A stretch of DNA of 64,000 nt from an uncultured Pelagibacteraceae bacterium. GTDB taxonomy: Bacteria > Pseudomonadota > Alphaproteobacteria > Pelagibacterales > Pelagibacteraceae. Of this stretch, positions 30,863-40,926 are shown piece after piece. The stretch spans positions 1 through 64,000 of the forward strand of contig CABYFB010000002.1 of assembly GCA_902518165.1 (NCBI GenBank). Direction: 5' to 3'. The stretch's first letter is position 1; each line of letters starts with the position of its first letter. The notes beneath the pieces are model-generated. The model had not been told where the DNA came from. It did no database searches and saw nothing but the letters and a program-made list of their open reading frames with translations. The position numbers and the translations under genes are program-made.

Positions 30863-31795
30863 ATGAGAGAACTATCAAGAAAAATTGTTGTTTTAGTATC
30901 AGCAATTTTTTTATCGATAAGCATGATTTCAGCTTCTTTTGCTGATGGTCATGGTAAAAAAATCTTGTTCAGTATTAAAGGTCCTGGGTCTGGAAATCCT
31001 TTCTGGGCTTCTGTTACAAAAGGTGCTGAAGAAGAAGCTAAAAAATTAGGTGTTAAGTTAATCTTGGTTGCGCCACCTCAAGAAGGTGATGTTCAAGCGC
31101 AAATTAACCAAGTGGAAGACCAACTTGCTAAAGGTGTTGATGCTTTAGCTCTTGCACCAGGAGATCCAAATGCATTTGCTCCAATTGTAGATGACGCTAT
31201 CAAAAGTGGTGTTCCAGTTGTATTCGTAGATACAAAAGGGATCAATGAAGGCGTTACTTTTATTGGAACTAACAATATGAATGGAGCAGAATTAGCTGCT
31301 AAATTCATTTGTGACAAAACTCCAAAAGGTTCAGATGTTGCAATTTTGACTGGAATAGAGTCTCAATCAACAGCTTTACTAAGAAGAGACGGTGCAATTA
31401 AAGGATTTAAAAATTGTGGTTTAAATATAGTTGCTACTCAAACAGCTGAGTGGGATACTGCGAAAGGTAGATCAGTTACTGAGTCTATTATTTTGAAAAA
31501 TCCTAACATCAAAGCAATATTTGCTTCAAATGACAATATGGGCTTAGGTGCTATGCAAGCTCTTAAAGATGCAGATATGAATGATGTTGTTGTTGTTGGT
31601 TTTGATGCAACTCCAGATGCTGCTACAAGTATCTTAAAAGGTGAAATGACTGCAACTATTGCTCAGTTCTCATATAACATGGGTGCTTATGGTGTTAAAT
31701 ATGCACTTGAGCTAGCTAATGGTGGAAGTATTGATCCAAACATTGATACTGGAACACAACTAGTAACAAAAGAAAACGCTAACGATTTTAAATAA
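30863..31795 (+). CDS. Sugar ABC transporter substrate-binding protein (RbsB-like)
   Basis: Signal peptide; ILFSIKGPGSGNPFWASVTKGAEEEAKKLG; DALALAPGDPNAFAPIVDDAI; GGGG-type RBS (AAAGGGG). Confidence 0.94.
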   Translation: MRELSRKIVVLVSAIFLSISMISASFADGHGKKILFSIKGPGSGNPFWASVTKGAEEEAKKLGVKLILVAPPQEGDVQAQINQVEDQLAKGVDALALAPGDPNAFAPIVDDAIKSGVPVVFVDTKGINEGVTFIGTNNMNGAELAAKFICDKTPKGSDVAILTGIESQSTALLRRDGAIKGFKNCGLNIVATQTAEWDTAKGRSVTESIILKNPNIKAIFASNDNMGLGAMQALKDADMNDVVVVGFDATPDAATSILKGEMTATIAQFSYNMGAYGVKYALELANGGSIDPNIDTGTQLVTKENANDFK

Positions 31796-31814
31796 TCATT
31801 AGTCTATAACATTT

Positions 31815-31851
31815 AAAAAAGGGTGGAATTTTTATTCCACCCTTTTTTTTT
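31815..31851 (+). terminator. Intrinsic terminator
   Basis: AAAAAA-GGGTGGAAT-TTTT-ATTCCACCC-TTTTTTTTT; stem 31821-31829/31834-31842. Confidence 0.95.
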
Positions 31852-31869
31852 ATGTAATATAATCTTTTA

Positions 31870-32331
31870 ATGTTAATAAATATTAATCCAGTTTTAAGTC
31901 CTGAATTACTTTTTAATTTAAGATCCATGGGTCACGGTGAAAAGATTATACTTGCCGATGCTAATTTTCCCGCAAACTCAATGAACAAAAATGTAATTCG
32001 ATTAGATGGTGTAGACATTAAAAGTGCAGCAAATGCAATTTTATCTGTTTTTCCATTAGATAGTTTTGTTGTATCTCAAGGTGGCTCTCCTGCACTTAGA
32101 ATGGAAGTAGATGACAAACCAGAAGAACTAACTGAAACTCATAAAGAATTTATTGAAGCAGTAAATAATAACTCTGGTCCACAATGGAAAGTTGGATCAA
32201 TTTCAAGACAAAATTTTTATGAAGAAGCAAAAAAAGCATATTGTATTGTAACCACTACAGATGCTCGACCTTTTGGATGTTTTATTATTACTAAAGGAGT
32301 TATTCTTCCTGACGGTAAAGTCTGGTCTTAA
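31870..32331 (+). CDS. RbsD/FucU family sugar mutarotase
   Basis: LLFNLRSMGHGEKIILADANFPANS; C-terminal FYEEAKKAYCIVTTTDARPFGCFIITKGVI. Confidence 0.93.
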   Translation: MLININPVLSPELLFNLRSMGHGEKIILADANFPANSMNKNVIRLDGVDIKSAANAILSVFPLDSFVVSQGGSPALRMEVDDKPEELTETHKEFIEAVNNNSGPQWKVGSISRQNFYEEAKKAYCIVTTTDARPFGCFIITKGVILPDGKVWS

Positions 32332-32335
32332 TTAA

Positions 32336-33250
32336 ATGAAATCTATATGTGTATTTGGAGTATTTGTTGCAGACTTATGTTTTATTGGTGAAAAAATTCC
32401 TGAAGTGGGGCAAACTATTTTAGGAACAAAACACTTAATAGGGCCTGGTGGAAAAGGATCTAACCAAGCCATTGCTGCAGCAAGACTTGGAGGAAACATA
32501 AGTTTTATTACAAAAATAGGTGATGATAATAATGCTGAAATGGCACTAAATTTATATAAATCCTCTGGAGTAAATACCGATTATATTATTAAAGACAAAA
32601 ATCAATCGACTGGTGTTGCTGGCATTATGATTAATGCTAATACAGGTGATAATGCAATAAACATCATACCAGGTGCTGCTGGTACTTTAAATAGTTCTGA
32701 TATTGATAATAATTTAAAAGCAATTGAGAAGTCAGATATATTCTTAACACAATTAGAAACACCATATGATGTTACTAGTTATGCTTTACAAAAAGCTAAA
32801 GATACTGGATCAATTACTATTTTAAATCCAGCTCCGGCTTCAAAAATACCTGAGAGTGACTTTAAAAACATAGACTATTTTACACCAAATGAAACTGAGG
32901 CTAGTTTTTATTTAGAAAAGAAAATAGAAACAAAATCTGAAATAGAAAATGCAGCTAAAGATTTTTTAAAAAAAGGAGTAAAAAACATTTTAATAACACT
33001 AGGTTCAAAAGGAGTTTATTTTTCAAATGGAACTGAAAGCCATTTTGTAAATGCTCATAAGTTAAAAAACGATGTAAAAGATACTACTGGAGCAGGTGAT
33101 GCATTTAATGGAGCTTTTAGCGTAGCATTAGCTAAATCCTTAAAAATTGTTGATGCATTAGAATTTTCTAATAAAGTTGCTGGTATTTCTACAACAAAAG
33201 AAGGAGCTGCCAATTCTATGCCAACACATCAAGAGGTCGAGGTTTACTAA
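32336..33250 (+). CDS. rbsK: Ribokinase (PfkB family)
   Basis: GPGGKGSNQAIAAARLGG, LITLGSKGVYF, DTTGAGDAFNGAFSVAL. Confidence 0.9.
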   Translation: MKSICVFGVFVADLCFIGEKIPEVGQTILGTKHLIGPGGKGSNQAIAAARLGGNISFITKIGDDNNAEMALNLYKSSGVNTDYIIKDKNQSTGVAGIMINANTGDNAINIIPGAAGTLNSSDIDNNLKAIEKSDIFLTQLETPYDVTSYALQKAKDTGSITILNPAPASKIPESDFKNIDYFTPNETEASFYLEKKIETKSEIENAAKDFLKKGVKNILITLGSKGVYFSNGTESHFVNAHKLKNDVKDTTGAGDAFNGAFSVALAKSLKIVDALEFSNKVAGISTTKEGAANSMPTHQEVEVY

Positions 33251-33252
33251 AT

Positions 33253-34281
33253 ATGAAATATAATGCTGATAGTAATAGATATTCAGAAATGTTATACAGA
33301 ACCTGCGGTGATAGTGGAGTTAAATTACCACTAATTAGCCTTGGGCTTTGGCATAACTTTGGAGGCAAAGTTCCACTTTCTAATATTAAAAAAATATTAT
33401 TTTATGCTTTTGATAGAGGTATTACTCATTTTGATTTGGCAAATAATTACGGCCCACCTTACGGTAGTACAGAAAGTAATTTTGGGAAAATAATAAGCAA
33501 AGATTTAAAAAAATACAGAGACGAACTTATAATTTCATCCAAAGCTGGTTACGATATGTGGGAAGGACCTTATGGAGAATGGGGATCAAAAAAACATATT
33601 ATCGCAAGTTGCGATCAAAGTTTAAAAAGAATGAAAGTTGATTACTTTGATATATTTTATTCACATAGATTTGATCCAAACACACCTTTAGAAGAGACGG
33701 CAGATGCCCTAGAAAGTATTTATAAATCTGGAAAAGCTCTATATGTTGGTATTTCATCTTATTCCTCCAAAAAGACAAATCAAATTTACAAAATTTTAAA
33801 ATCAAGAAATATTAAGTTGTTTATTCATCAGCCATCATATTCGTTAATAAATAGATGGATTGAAAAAGATTTAACCAAAACAATAAGAAAACTTAAAATT
33901 GGATGTATAGCTTTTTCCCCACTAGCTCAAGGAATGCTATCAGATAAATATTTAAAAAAGATACCTAAAGTCTCAAGAGCAAGTGATATTACATCATACT
34001 TAGATAAATCATTAATAACAAAAAAAAACTTAAAAATTGTTTCTGATTTAAATAAGATTGCAATTAAAAGAGGTCAATCTTTATCTCAAATGGCAATCTC
34101 TTGGGTTTTATCAAATAATTATGTAACATCCGCTCTAATAGGAGTTAGAAGTTTAAATCAATTAAAAGAAAATTTGAAAAGTCTAAACAAACTTAGTTTT
34201 TCAGCCTCTGAAATGAAAATAATTAATAAAACTGCAAAAGATGGTAATATTAACATCTGGAAGCAGTCAAGCTCATATTAA
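33253..34281 (+). CDS. Aldo/keto reductase (YghZ-like)
   Basis: FDLANNYGPPYGSTESNFGKI, SSKAGYDMWEGPYGEWGSKKHI, DIFYSHRFDPNTPLEE. Confidence 0.93.
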   Translation: MKYNADSNRYSEMLYRTCGDSGVKLPLISLGLWHNFGGKVPLSNIKKILFYAFDRGITHFDLANNYGPPYGSTESNFGKIISKDLKKYRDELIISSKAGYDMWEGPYGEWGSKKHIIASCDQSLKRMKVDYFDIFYSHRFDPNTPLEETADALESIYKSGKALYVGISSYSSKKTNQIYKILKSRNIKLFIHQPSYSLINRWIEKDLTKTIRKLKIGCIAFSPLAQGMLSDKYLKKIPKVSRASDITSYLDKSLITKKNLKIVSDLNKIAIKRGQSLSQMAISWVLSNNYVTSALIGVRSLNQLKENLKSLNKLSFSASEMKIINKTAKDGNINIWKQSSSY

Positions 34282-34282
34282 A

Positions 34283-35191
34283 ATGTATATTGGTATTGAT
34301 TTAGGTGGAACTAAAACAGAATCGATCATTTTAGATAAAAAAGGGAATGAGTTAGAGAGAATAAGAAAATCAACCCCAAAAAATTACAACGGTACACTTG
34401 ATATAGTTTGTGAACTAGTAAATTATTTAGAGGATAAATATAAATCTAAATGTAGTGTAGGTGTAGGCTCTCCTGGTGCTCTTTCTTTTGAAAACGACTG
34501 TATAAAAGGTGGTAATTCAACATGGTTAAATAATAGACCATTAAAAAAAGATTTAGAACTTAGATTAAATCGAAATATTTTTTTAGAAAATGATGCAAAT
34601 TGTTTTGCATTGTCGGAGTCAATTGATGGAGCAGGAAAAAATGATGATGTTGTTTTTGGAGTAATAATTGGAACAGGAGTTGGTGGTGGTCTCGTTATAA
34701 ACAATAAAATTATCAATGGTCACAATAACATAACTGGAGAGTGGGGCCATAATCAAATGCCATTGGGCTCAAATGACAAATGGAATAGACATGATTGTTA
34801 TTGTGGAAAAAAAGGATGTATAGAAACTTTTTTGTCGGGCCCAGGTTTCTCAAGACATTTTTATGATATGTTTAAAATTAATCTCGATGCTAAAATTATA
34901 CAAGATAATGCTAACAATGGAGATGAAAAATCTTTAGAATTTATTTCTCAATATCTAGACTATCTAGCAAGAGGACTTTCACAAGTCATAAATATTGTTG
35001 ATCCTGGAGCTATAGTTTTAGGTGGAGGCGTTTCAAATATGAGGCAAATTTATGAGAATATAAATCCTAAATTAAAAAAATATGTTTTTAGCGATACTGT
35101 AAATACAAAAGTATTAAAACATATTCATGGTGATTCTAGCGGAGTAAGAGGAGCTGCTGATCTAGGAAGATCTGGTGAATTAAATCAATAA
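34283..35191 (+). CDS. ROK-family sugar kinase
   Basis: YIGIDLGGTKTES, GVIIGTGVGGGLVIN, GEWGHNQM, CYCGKKGCIETFLSGPG Zn motif; ATG at 34283 avoids overlap with preceding gene. Confidence 0.93.
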   Translation: MYIGIDLGGTKTESIILDKKGNELERIRKSTPKNYNGTLDIVCELVNYLEDKYKSKCSVGVGSPGALSFENDCIKGGNSTWLNNRPLKKDLELRLNRNIFLENDANCFALSESIDGAGKNDDVVFGVIIGTGVGGGLVINNKIINGHNNITGEWGHNQMPLGSNDKWNRHDCYCGKKGCIETFLSGPGFSRHFYDMFKINLDAKIIQDNANNGDEKSLEFISQYLDYLARGLSQVINIVDPGAIVLGGGVSNMRQIYENINPKLKKYVFSDTVNTKVLKHIHGDSSGVRGAADLGRSGELNQ

Positions 35192-35194
35192 AAT

Positions 35195-36055
35195 ATGAAA
35201 AAAGTTAAAATTGGTTTCATTGGAATAGGTTTAATGGGATTTCCAATGGCTAAAAATCTTCTAAAATCAAAATATGAAGTTAAAGTTTTTAATAGAACTA
35301 AAAATAAAGCCATTAGGTTAAAAAAATTTGGTGCGAAAGTATGTAATTCTCTAAAGGAAGTTGTTTCAGACCAAGATCTAATAATTACAATGTTATCTGA
35401 TGATAAAGCTATAAAAAAAATATATTTTAACTCAGAATTTTTAAAAAATTTAAAAGTAGGATCTACAGTTATTGATATGAGTTCTGCAAATCCTAAAACG
35501 GCAATTAATTTATCAAAATTATTAAAAAAATGTAAAGTTAATTTTTTGGATGCGCCTGTTTCTGGAGGCACAAATGGTGCAGAGAATGCAGAGCTCGCCA
35601 TAATGGTTGGTGGAGAAAAGAAAGTTTTTTCTAAAAATTTAAATATACTTAAGAAATTAGGCAATCCTGTTTTGGTTGGAAAAAATTCTGCAGGTCAAAT
35701 AGCAAAATTAGCTAATCAAATAATAGTAGGAATTACAATTGGATCTGTTGCAGAGGCTATAAAATTATCACAAAAAAATAATGTAAATCCAATAAACATT
35801 CTCAACGCATTAAAAGGTGGATGGGCTGACAGTAAAGTTTTACAAACTCATGGATTAAGAATGATCAAAAAAGATTTTAAACCAAGAGGAAAAAATTTTT
35901 CGCAATTAAAAGATATGAACAATATCCTTGATTGTGCGAAAAATAAAAAGTTAGAATTACCTTTGTCTAATATAGTAAAAAAAATGTATAATAATCTCGT
36001 TAAAAAGGGATTAGGTAATTATGATCATAGTTCTTTATACAAAAGTTATAAATAA
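35195..36055 (+). CDS. Beta-hydroxyacid dehydrogenase (3-hydroxyisobutyrate / tartronate-semialdehyde reductase family)
   Basis: GFIGIGLMGFPMAKNLLKS, FLDAPVSGGTNGAENAELAIMVGG, GQIAKLANQIIV. Confidence 0.93.
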   Translation: MKKVKIGFIGIGLMGFPMAKNLLKSKYEVKVFNRTKNKAIRLKKFGAKVCNSLKEVVSDQDLIITMLSDDKAIKKIYFNSEFLKNLKVGSTVIDMSSANPKTAINLSKLLKKCKVNFLDAPVSGGTNGAENAELAIMVGGEKKVFSKNLNILKKLGNPVLVGKNSAGQIAKLANQIIVGITIGSVAEAIKLSQKNNVNPINILNALKGGWADSKVLQTHGLRMIKKDFKPRGKNFSQLKDMNNILDCAKNKKLELPLSNIVKKMYNNLVKKGLGNYDHSSLYKSYK

Positions 36056-36069
36056 TTCTTGGAGATGAA

Positions 36070-36912
36070 ATGAAATTACTAAGAGTGGGAGAAAAAAATC
36101 AAGAAAAGCCAGCTATATTAGATAAAGATGGAAAGTTCAGAGATATATCCAAACATATAAATGATTTAGATCCAACTCATTTAAATTTTGAAACATTTGA
36201 AAAAATTAAACAAATTGATTTATCATCACAGCCTGAGATTTCAAATAATACAAGGATTGGTTCATGCATAACTAAACCAGGAAAATTTATTGCAATCGGA
36301 TTAAATTTTTCTGATCATGCTGCAGAAACTGGAGCAAAACCACCAACAGAACCAATTGTTTTTATGAAAGCAACTAGTTCAATTAATGGACCAAATGATG
36401 ATATTGAAATTACAAGCTATTCAAAAAAACTAGATTGGGAAGTTGAGCTAGGTTTAGTTATTGGAAAAAATGCCAAAAATATTCCAGAAAAAAATTCACA
36501 AGATTATATCTTAGGCTATTGTTTAGTGAATGATGTAAGTGAAAGAGAGTGGCAAATAGAAAAAATGGGACAGTGGGTAAAAGGTAAGTCGCACGATACA
36601 TTTGGTCCTATTGGTCCATACCTTGTGACCAAAGATGAGATTAATGATGTAAACAACCTAAATATGGAATTAGATTTGAATGGTCAAAGAATGCAAACGG
36701 GTAATACAAAAACAATGATTTTTAATGTAGATCATATTGTTTCATATGTTAGTAGATATATGTCCCTTCAACCAGGAGATATCATTACCACAGGAACACC
36801 CCCAGGAGTTGGAATGGGAATGAAGCCACAAAAATTTTTAAAAGCAGGTGATGAAATGAGGCTTTCAATTGAACTTCTTGGTGAACAAAAATCAAAAGTA
36901 GTTGCAATTTAA
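36070..36912 (+). CDS. Fumarylacetoacetate hydrolase family protein
   Basis: IAIGLNFSDHAAETG, PIVFMKATSSINGPNDDI, DWEVELGLVIGK, GDIITTGTPPGVGMG. Confidence 0.94.
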   Translation: MKLLRVGEKNQEKPAILDKDGKFRDISKHINDLDPTHLNFETFEKIKQIDLSSQPEISNNTRIGSCITKPGKFIAIGLNFSDHAAETGAKPPTEPIVFMKATSSINGPNDDIEITSYSKKLDWEVELGLVIGKNAKNIPEKNSQDYILGYCLVNDVSEREWQIEKMGQWVKGKSHDTFGPIGPYLVTKDEINDVNNLNMELDLNGQRMQTGNTKTMIFNVDHIVSYVSRYMSLQPGDIITTGTPPGVGMGMKPQKFLKAGDEMRLSIELLGEQKSKVVAI

Positions 36913-36946
36913 TCCAAATATAATCTCTTTTTTGATATAATAAATT

Positions 36947-39628
36947 GTGATCAAAAGAGACTTATATTATGAGAGAATTCCTACAAAATCATTAAGAGAG
37001 GATGTTAGGTTTTTAGGAAATTCATTAGGAAATGTAATTAAAGAACAAGAAGGTAAAAGTTTTTATAATCTTGTTGAGAAAATTAGAAAGTTATCAAAAG
37101 CAAATAAAATCCAAAAAAAATCATATAAAAAAATTTCTAGTGAAATAAAAAGTATTAATCCTAAAAATACTTACAAGCTTGCAAGAGCATTTAATCACTT
37201 TATGAATTTTATAAATCTAGCCGAGTCTATTGATGCATCTAGACAACTCAACCAATATGAAAATAAAAGAGACGGTAAAAATCAAAAAAATATTTTTATA
37301 GAAGAAATTTTTGAGAAATTATTTAAAAATAAAAAAATTAATAATAATAAAATATATAATTTTGCAAAAAATTTAAATATTGGAATAGTTTTGACAGCTC
37401 ATCCAACAGAGGTCAAAAGAAGAACTTTAATTCAAAAATATCATAAAATTACAGAAATACTTGAAGAGAGAGAGTTATTTAAAGATCACGCTCTAAAAAT
37501 AAAATCTTTAAATAAAAAAATTCATGATGAATTTACTATTATCTGGAATACGGATGACTTAAAAAGATCAAAACCGTCTCCAGCCGATGAAGCGCGATGG
37601 GGTCTTGCAATAATAGAGGATAGTCTTTGGGAAACTATTCCAAAAGTCTACAGAAGACTCAATGATATATTTTTGAAAAATATGGGTAAAGGTTTGCCAA
37701 AAAATTTTAATCCTATTGAGTTTGGATCTTGGATGGGAGGTGATAGAGACGGAAATCCAAATGTAACTTCAAAAGTAACAAAAGAAGTTTTGTTATTATC
37801 AAGATGGGAAGCGGCAAAATTGTATGAAAAAGAACTCACTAAATTAATTAGATCATATTCAATGAAAAAGTGTTCAAAAAAAATTCAAAAACTTACAGGA
37901 AAATCATTTGAACCTTACAGAGTTTTCTTAAGACCTTTAAGAGATAAAATGCGATTTACTCATCGAGCAATTGAACAATTTATAGTCAACAAAAAACCTT
38001 TAGACTACAAAAAATTGCTAAACTCAAAAGAGGAAATTTTAAAACCTCTTAGAATTATCCGTAAGTCTTTAGAGGAAAATCAAAGTGAAAATATTGCAAG
38101 TGGTGAATTATTAGATTTAATGAGAAGAGCAAAATGTTTTGGAATTAATCTGGCAAAACTAGATATTAGACAAGAATCATCTAGACACTCACAGTTAATT
38201 AATGAACTTGTTAAGAAAAAAAATAAACTTAATTATCTAAAATGGAGTGAGGAAGAAAAAATTAAATTTTTATCATCTAAGATGAAAAAAAAATCAAATT
38301 TCATAAAAAACTTTAATTTTAAAAATAAAGAAAACAAAGAAGTTTGGTCAACATTTAAAATTTTATCTGAAGAGCCAACTGAATGTTTAGGTGCTTATGT
38401 TATTTCAATGACATCATCTGCATCTGATATTCTTTCCGTTTTATATTTGCAAAAAGAAGCAAATATTAAAAATAAATTAAGAGTTGTCCCTTTATTTGAA
38501 ACATTAGATGACTTAATTAATGCAAAATCAATAATGGCTAGCTTGTTTTCATTAAAGTGGTACAGAGATTTAATAAAAAATAAACAAGAAGTTATGATTG
38601 GATATTCAGATTCAAGCAAAGATGCTGGAAAAATTTGTGCAAGTTGGCATCAATATAAGGCTCAAGAAGAAATTATTATAATTGCAAAAAAATATAAAAT
38701 AGATGTTACTTTCTTTCATGGAAGAGGTGGTTCAGCGGGTAGAGGTGGAGGCCCAATTCAAGCTACTTTAAAATCTCAGCCGCCAAATACAGTTAATGGA
38801 AAAATCAGAATAACCGATCAAGGAGAAGTTATTCAACAGAAATATGGATACCAACCTTTAGCAATTTACAATTTATGTAGCTATATAGGAGCGGTAATGG
38901 AGGCAACATTAACCCCACCGCCAGTCCCTAAAAAAGATTGGAGAAATCTAATTGAAAAAATGTCTGATATTTCAAAAAGTTCATATAGAAAAAATATTAA
39001 TCAAAGTTCAGATTTTATTAAATATTTTAAAACCGTAACGCCACATGTGTCTTTAGGAAAACTTTCAATTGGATCAAGACCGTCTAAAAGAAAGAATATT
39101 GACAATATCAAAGGTTTAAGAGCAATACCCTGGGTATTTGCTTGGACACAAATAAGACTAATGCTCCCAGCATGGCTTGGGAGTGCAGAAGCTTTAAGAT
39201 ATTCATCAATAGAAAAATTTGAAAAAACACTAATAGACATGGAAAAAAATTGGCCTTTCTTCAATTCAATGATGGATATCTTGGATATGGTAATTTCAAA
39301 AGTAGACCCAGATATTTCAAAAATATATGAGGAATATTTAGCTGATAAAGATTTAAAAAGAGTTGGAAAAAAACTTAGATTCCAATTCGAAGTTATTAAA
39401 AAATTAAATAAAAAGATTACACCAAAAGAAATTATAAATGAAAGAAAAAAATTTAGATCAGGAGTTATTGTAAGAAATATTTACACAGAGGTCTTAAATA
39501 TAATTCAAGCAGTAGTTATGAATAAAATTAAAAACAAAAAATTAAATTCAGATAAAAAAAATGATCTTAATGATGCATTATTAACATCTATTGCAGGTAT
39601 TTCAGCTGCAATGAAAAATACTGGTTAA
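36947..39628 (+). CDS. ppc: Phosphoenolpyruvate carboxylase (GTG start)
   Basis: LTAHPTEVKRRTL, SWMGGDRDGNPNVTS, MIGYSDSSKDAG, FFHGRGGSAGRGGGP. Confidence 0.97.
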   Translation: MIKRDLYYERIPTKSLREDVRFLGNSLGNVIKEQEGKSFYNLVEKIRKLSKANKIQKKSYKKISSEIKSINPKNTYKLARAFNHFMNFINLAESIDASRQLNQYENKRDGKNQKNIFIEEIFEKLFKNKKINNNKIYNFAKNLNIGIVLTAHPTEVKRRTLIQKYHKITEILEERELFKDHALKIKSLNKKIHDEFTIIWNTDDLKRSKPSPADEARWGLAIIEDSLWETIPKVYRRLNDIFLKNMGKGLPKNFNPIEFGSWMGGDRDGNPNVTSKVTKEVLLLSRWEAAKLYEKELTKLIRSYSMKKCSKKIQKLTGKSFEPYRVFLRPLRDKMRFTHRAIEQFIVNKKPLDYKKLLNSKEEILKPLRIIRKSLEENQSENIASGELLDLMRRAKCFGINLAKLDIRQESSRHSQLINELVKKKNKLNYLKWSEEEKIKFLSSKMKKKSNFIKNFNFKNKENKEVWSTFKILSEEPTECLGAYVISMTSSASDILSVLYLQKEANIKNKLRVVPLFETLDDLINAKSIMASLFSLKWYRDLIKNKQEVMIGYSDSSKDAGKICASWHQYKAQEEIIIIAKKYKIDVTFFHGRGGSAGRGGGPIQATLKSQPPNTVNGKIRITDQGEVIQQKYGYQPLAIYNLCSYIGAVMEATLTPPPVPKKDWRNLIEKMSDISKSSYRKNINQSSDFIKYFKTVTPHVSLGKLSIGSRPSKRKNIDNIKGLRAIPWVFAWTQIRLMLPAWLGSAEALRYSSIEKFEKTLIDMEKNWPFFNSMMDILDMVISKVDPDISKIYEEYLADKDLKRVGKKLRFQFEVIKKLNKKITPKEIINERKKFRSGVIVRNIYTEVLNIIQAVVMNKIKNKKLNSDKKNDLNDALLTSIAGISAAMKNTG

Positions 39629-40336
39629 ATGATAGAATTATTTGTTGCATTTGGAGCTGGATTGATAAGCTTTTTGTCTCCATGTGTACTTCCATTAATA
39701 CCTGGATATATATCTTATATTTCTGGAAGCTCTTTAAATGAGTTATTAGAAAAAAAAACGATTAATATATTCCCTATAGTTTTATTTACTTTTGGTTTTT
39801 CAATCGTTTTTATAAGTTTTGGAGCAACCGCAACTTTTTTAGGATCTTTAATTTTAAGTAACTCTTTTGAATTAAGAATTATTGCAGGAAGTATTATAAT
39901 CATTTTCTCCCTTCATATTATGGGATTAATTAATATTAAGTTTTTAAATTATGAAAAAAGAATTAATACTGAGATTAAATCAGGAAATTTTAGCTCAATA
40001 TTAGTTGGTATGGCATTTGGTTTTGGATGGACTCCATGCATTGGACCTATTTTAGGATCGATATTAGCTTTAGCTTCAATTGAGCAAAGTTTGAACCGAG
40101 GTATATTGTTACTTGTGTTCTATTCACTTGGTTTAGCACTGCCTTTTATTGCCTCAGGTTATTTGATTCAACGTTTTATGGTTGTTACAAAAAATCTAAA
40201 ATCAAAAATGATAACTATTTCAAGGGTTGGTGGAGGATTATTATTGATAACAGGAATATTAATGATTACAAACCAGTTGCAAGCTTTAGGATTTTACATT
40301 TTAAAGTATTTTCCTATACTTCAAAAACTTGGATAA
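39629..40336 (+). CDS. ccdA: Cytochrome c biogenesis protein CcdA
   Basis: FGAGLISFLSPCVLPLIPGYISYISG, GMAFGFGWTPCIGPILGSILALAS. Confidence 0.95.
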   Translation: MIELFVAFGAGLISFLSPCVLPLIPGYISYISGSSLNELLEKKTINIFPIVLFTFGFSIVFISFGATATFLGSLILSNSFELRIIAGSIIIIFSLHIMGLINIKFLNYEKRINTEIKSGNFSSILVGMAFGFGWTPCIGPILGSILALASIEQSLNRGILLLVFYSLGLALPFIASGYLIQRFMVVTKNLKSKMITISRVGGGLLLITGILMITNQLQALGFYILKYFPILQKLG

Positions 40337-40338
40337 AA

Positions 40339-40926
40339 ATGAAAATATACCAAATCGATTGCAGTGCTAGAAAAGAAGGTTCTACCTCAAGGATGCTTGC
40401 AAAAAAAATACTTGATAAAGTTAAAAAAGATAATGATGAGATCATTTATAGAGACCTAGATGACGAAATGCTTTTTATATCTGGCTTAACTGAGTCTGGA
40501 ATGAAAATTCCAGAGAATGAGCAAACAGATGAACATAAAAAAATGTTTGAATTGTCTGATAAGTTGGTATCGGAGTTAAAAGAATGTGATGTAATTATTA
40601 TATCAGTGCCAATTTATAATTTTGGCCCACCAGCAACCCTTAAAGCTTGGGCAGATCTTGCAGCAAGAGTAAAATTGACATTTAAATACGGGGATGACGG
40701 AAGAAGAAAAGGTTTATTAGAAGATAAACAGGTCTATTTAGTAATTACTTCTGGCGGAACAAAAATACAAGGGGAGGAAGACTTTTTAACTCCATGGTTG
40801 ATACATATGTTAAATTTTTTTGGTATTAAAAAAATTGATATAGTTGCAGCAGATCAAATGGCTTTAGATTATGAAAAGTCAATAAAAAACGCTGAAGAAA
40901 AAATAAAAGAATTATTCAAAGATTAA
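40339..40926 (+). CDS. NAD(P)H-dependent flavin oxidoreductase (AzoR/flavodoxin-2 family)
   Basis: CSARKEGSTSRMLAKKI, VPIYNFGPPATLKAWADLAARVKLTFKY. Confidence 0.88.
   Translation: MKIYQIDCSARKEGSTSRMLAKKILDKVKKDNDEIIYRDLDDEMLFISGLTESGMKIPENEQTDEHKKMFELSDKLVSELKECDVIIISVPIYNFGPPATLKAWADLAARVKLTFKYGDDGRRKGLLEDKQVYLVITSGGTKIQGEEDFLTPWLIHMLNFFGIKKIDIVAADQMALDYEKSIKNAEEKIKELFKD

Noticed and set aside
32336-33250. PfkB kinase considered as IolC (5-dehydro-2-deoxygluconokinase)
   Set aside because: Motifs and the neighbouring RbsD/FucU gene fit ribokinase better; substrate reassignment would need phylogeny.
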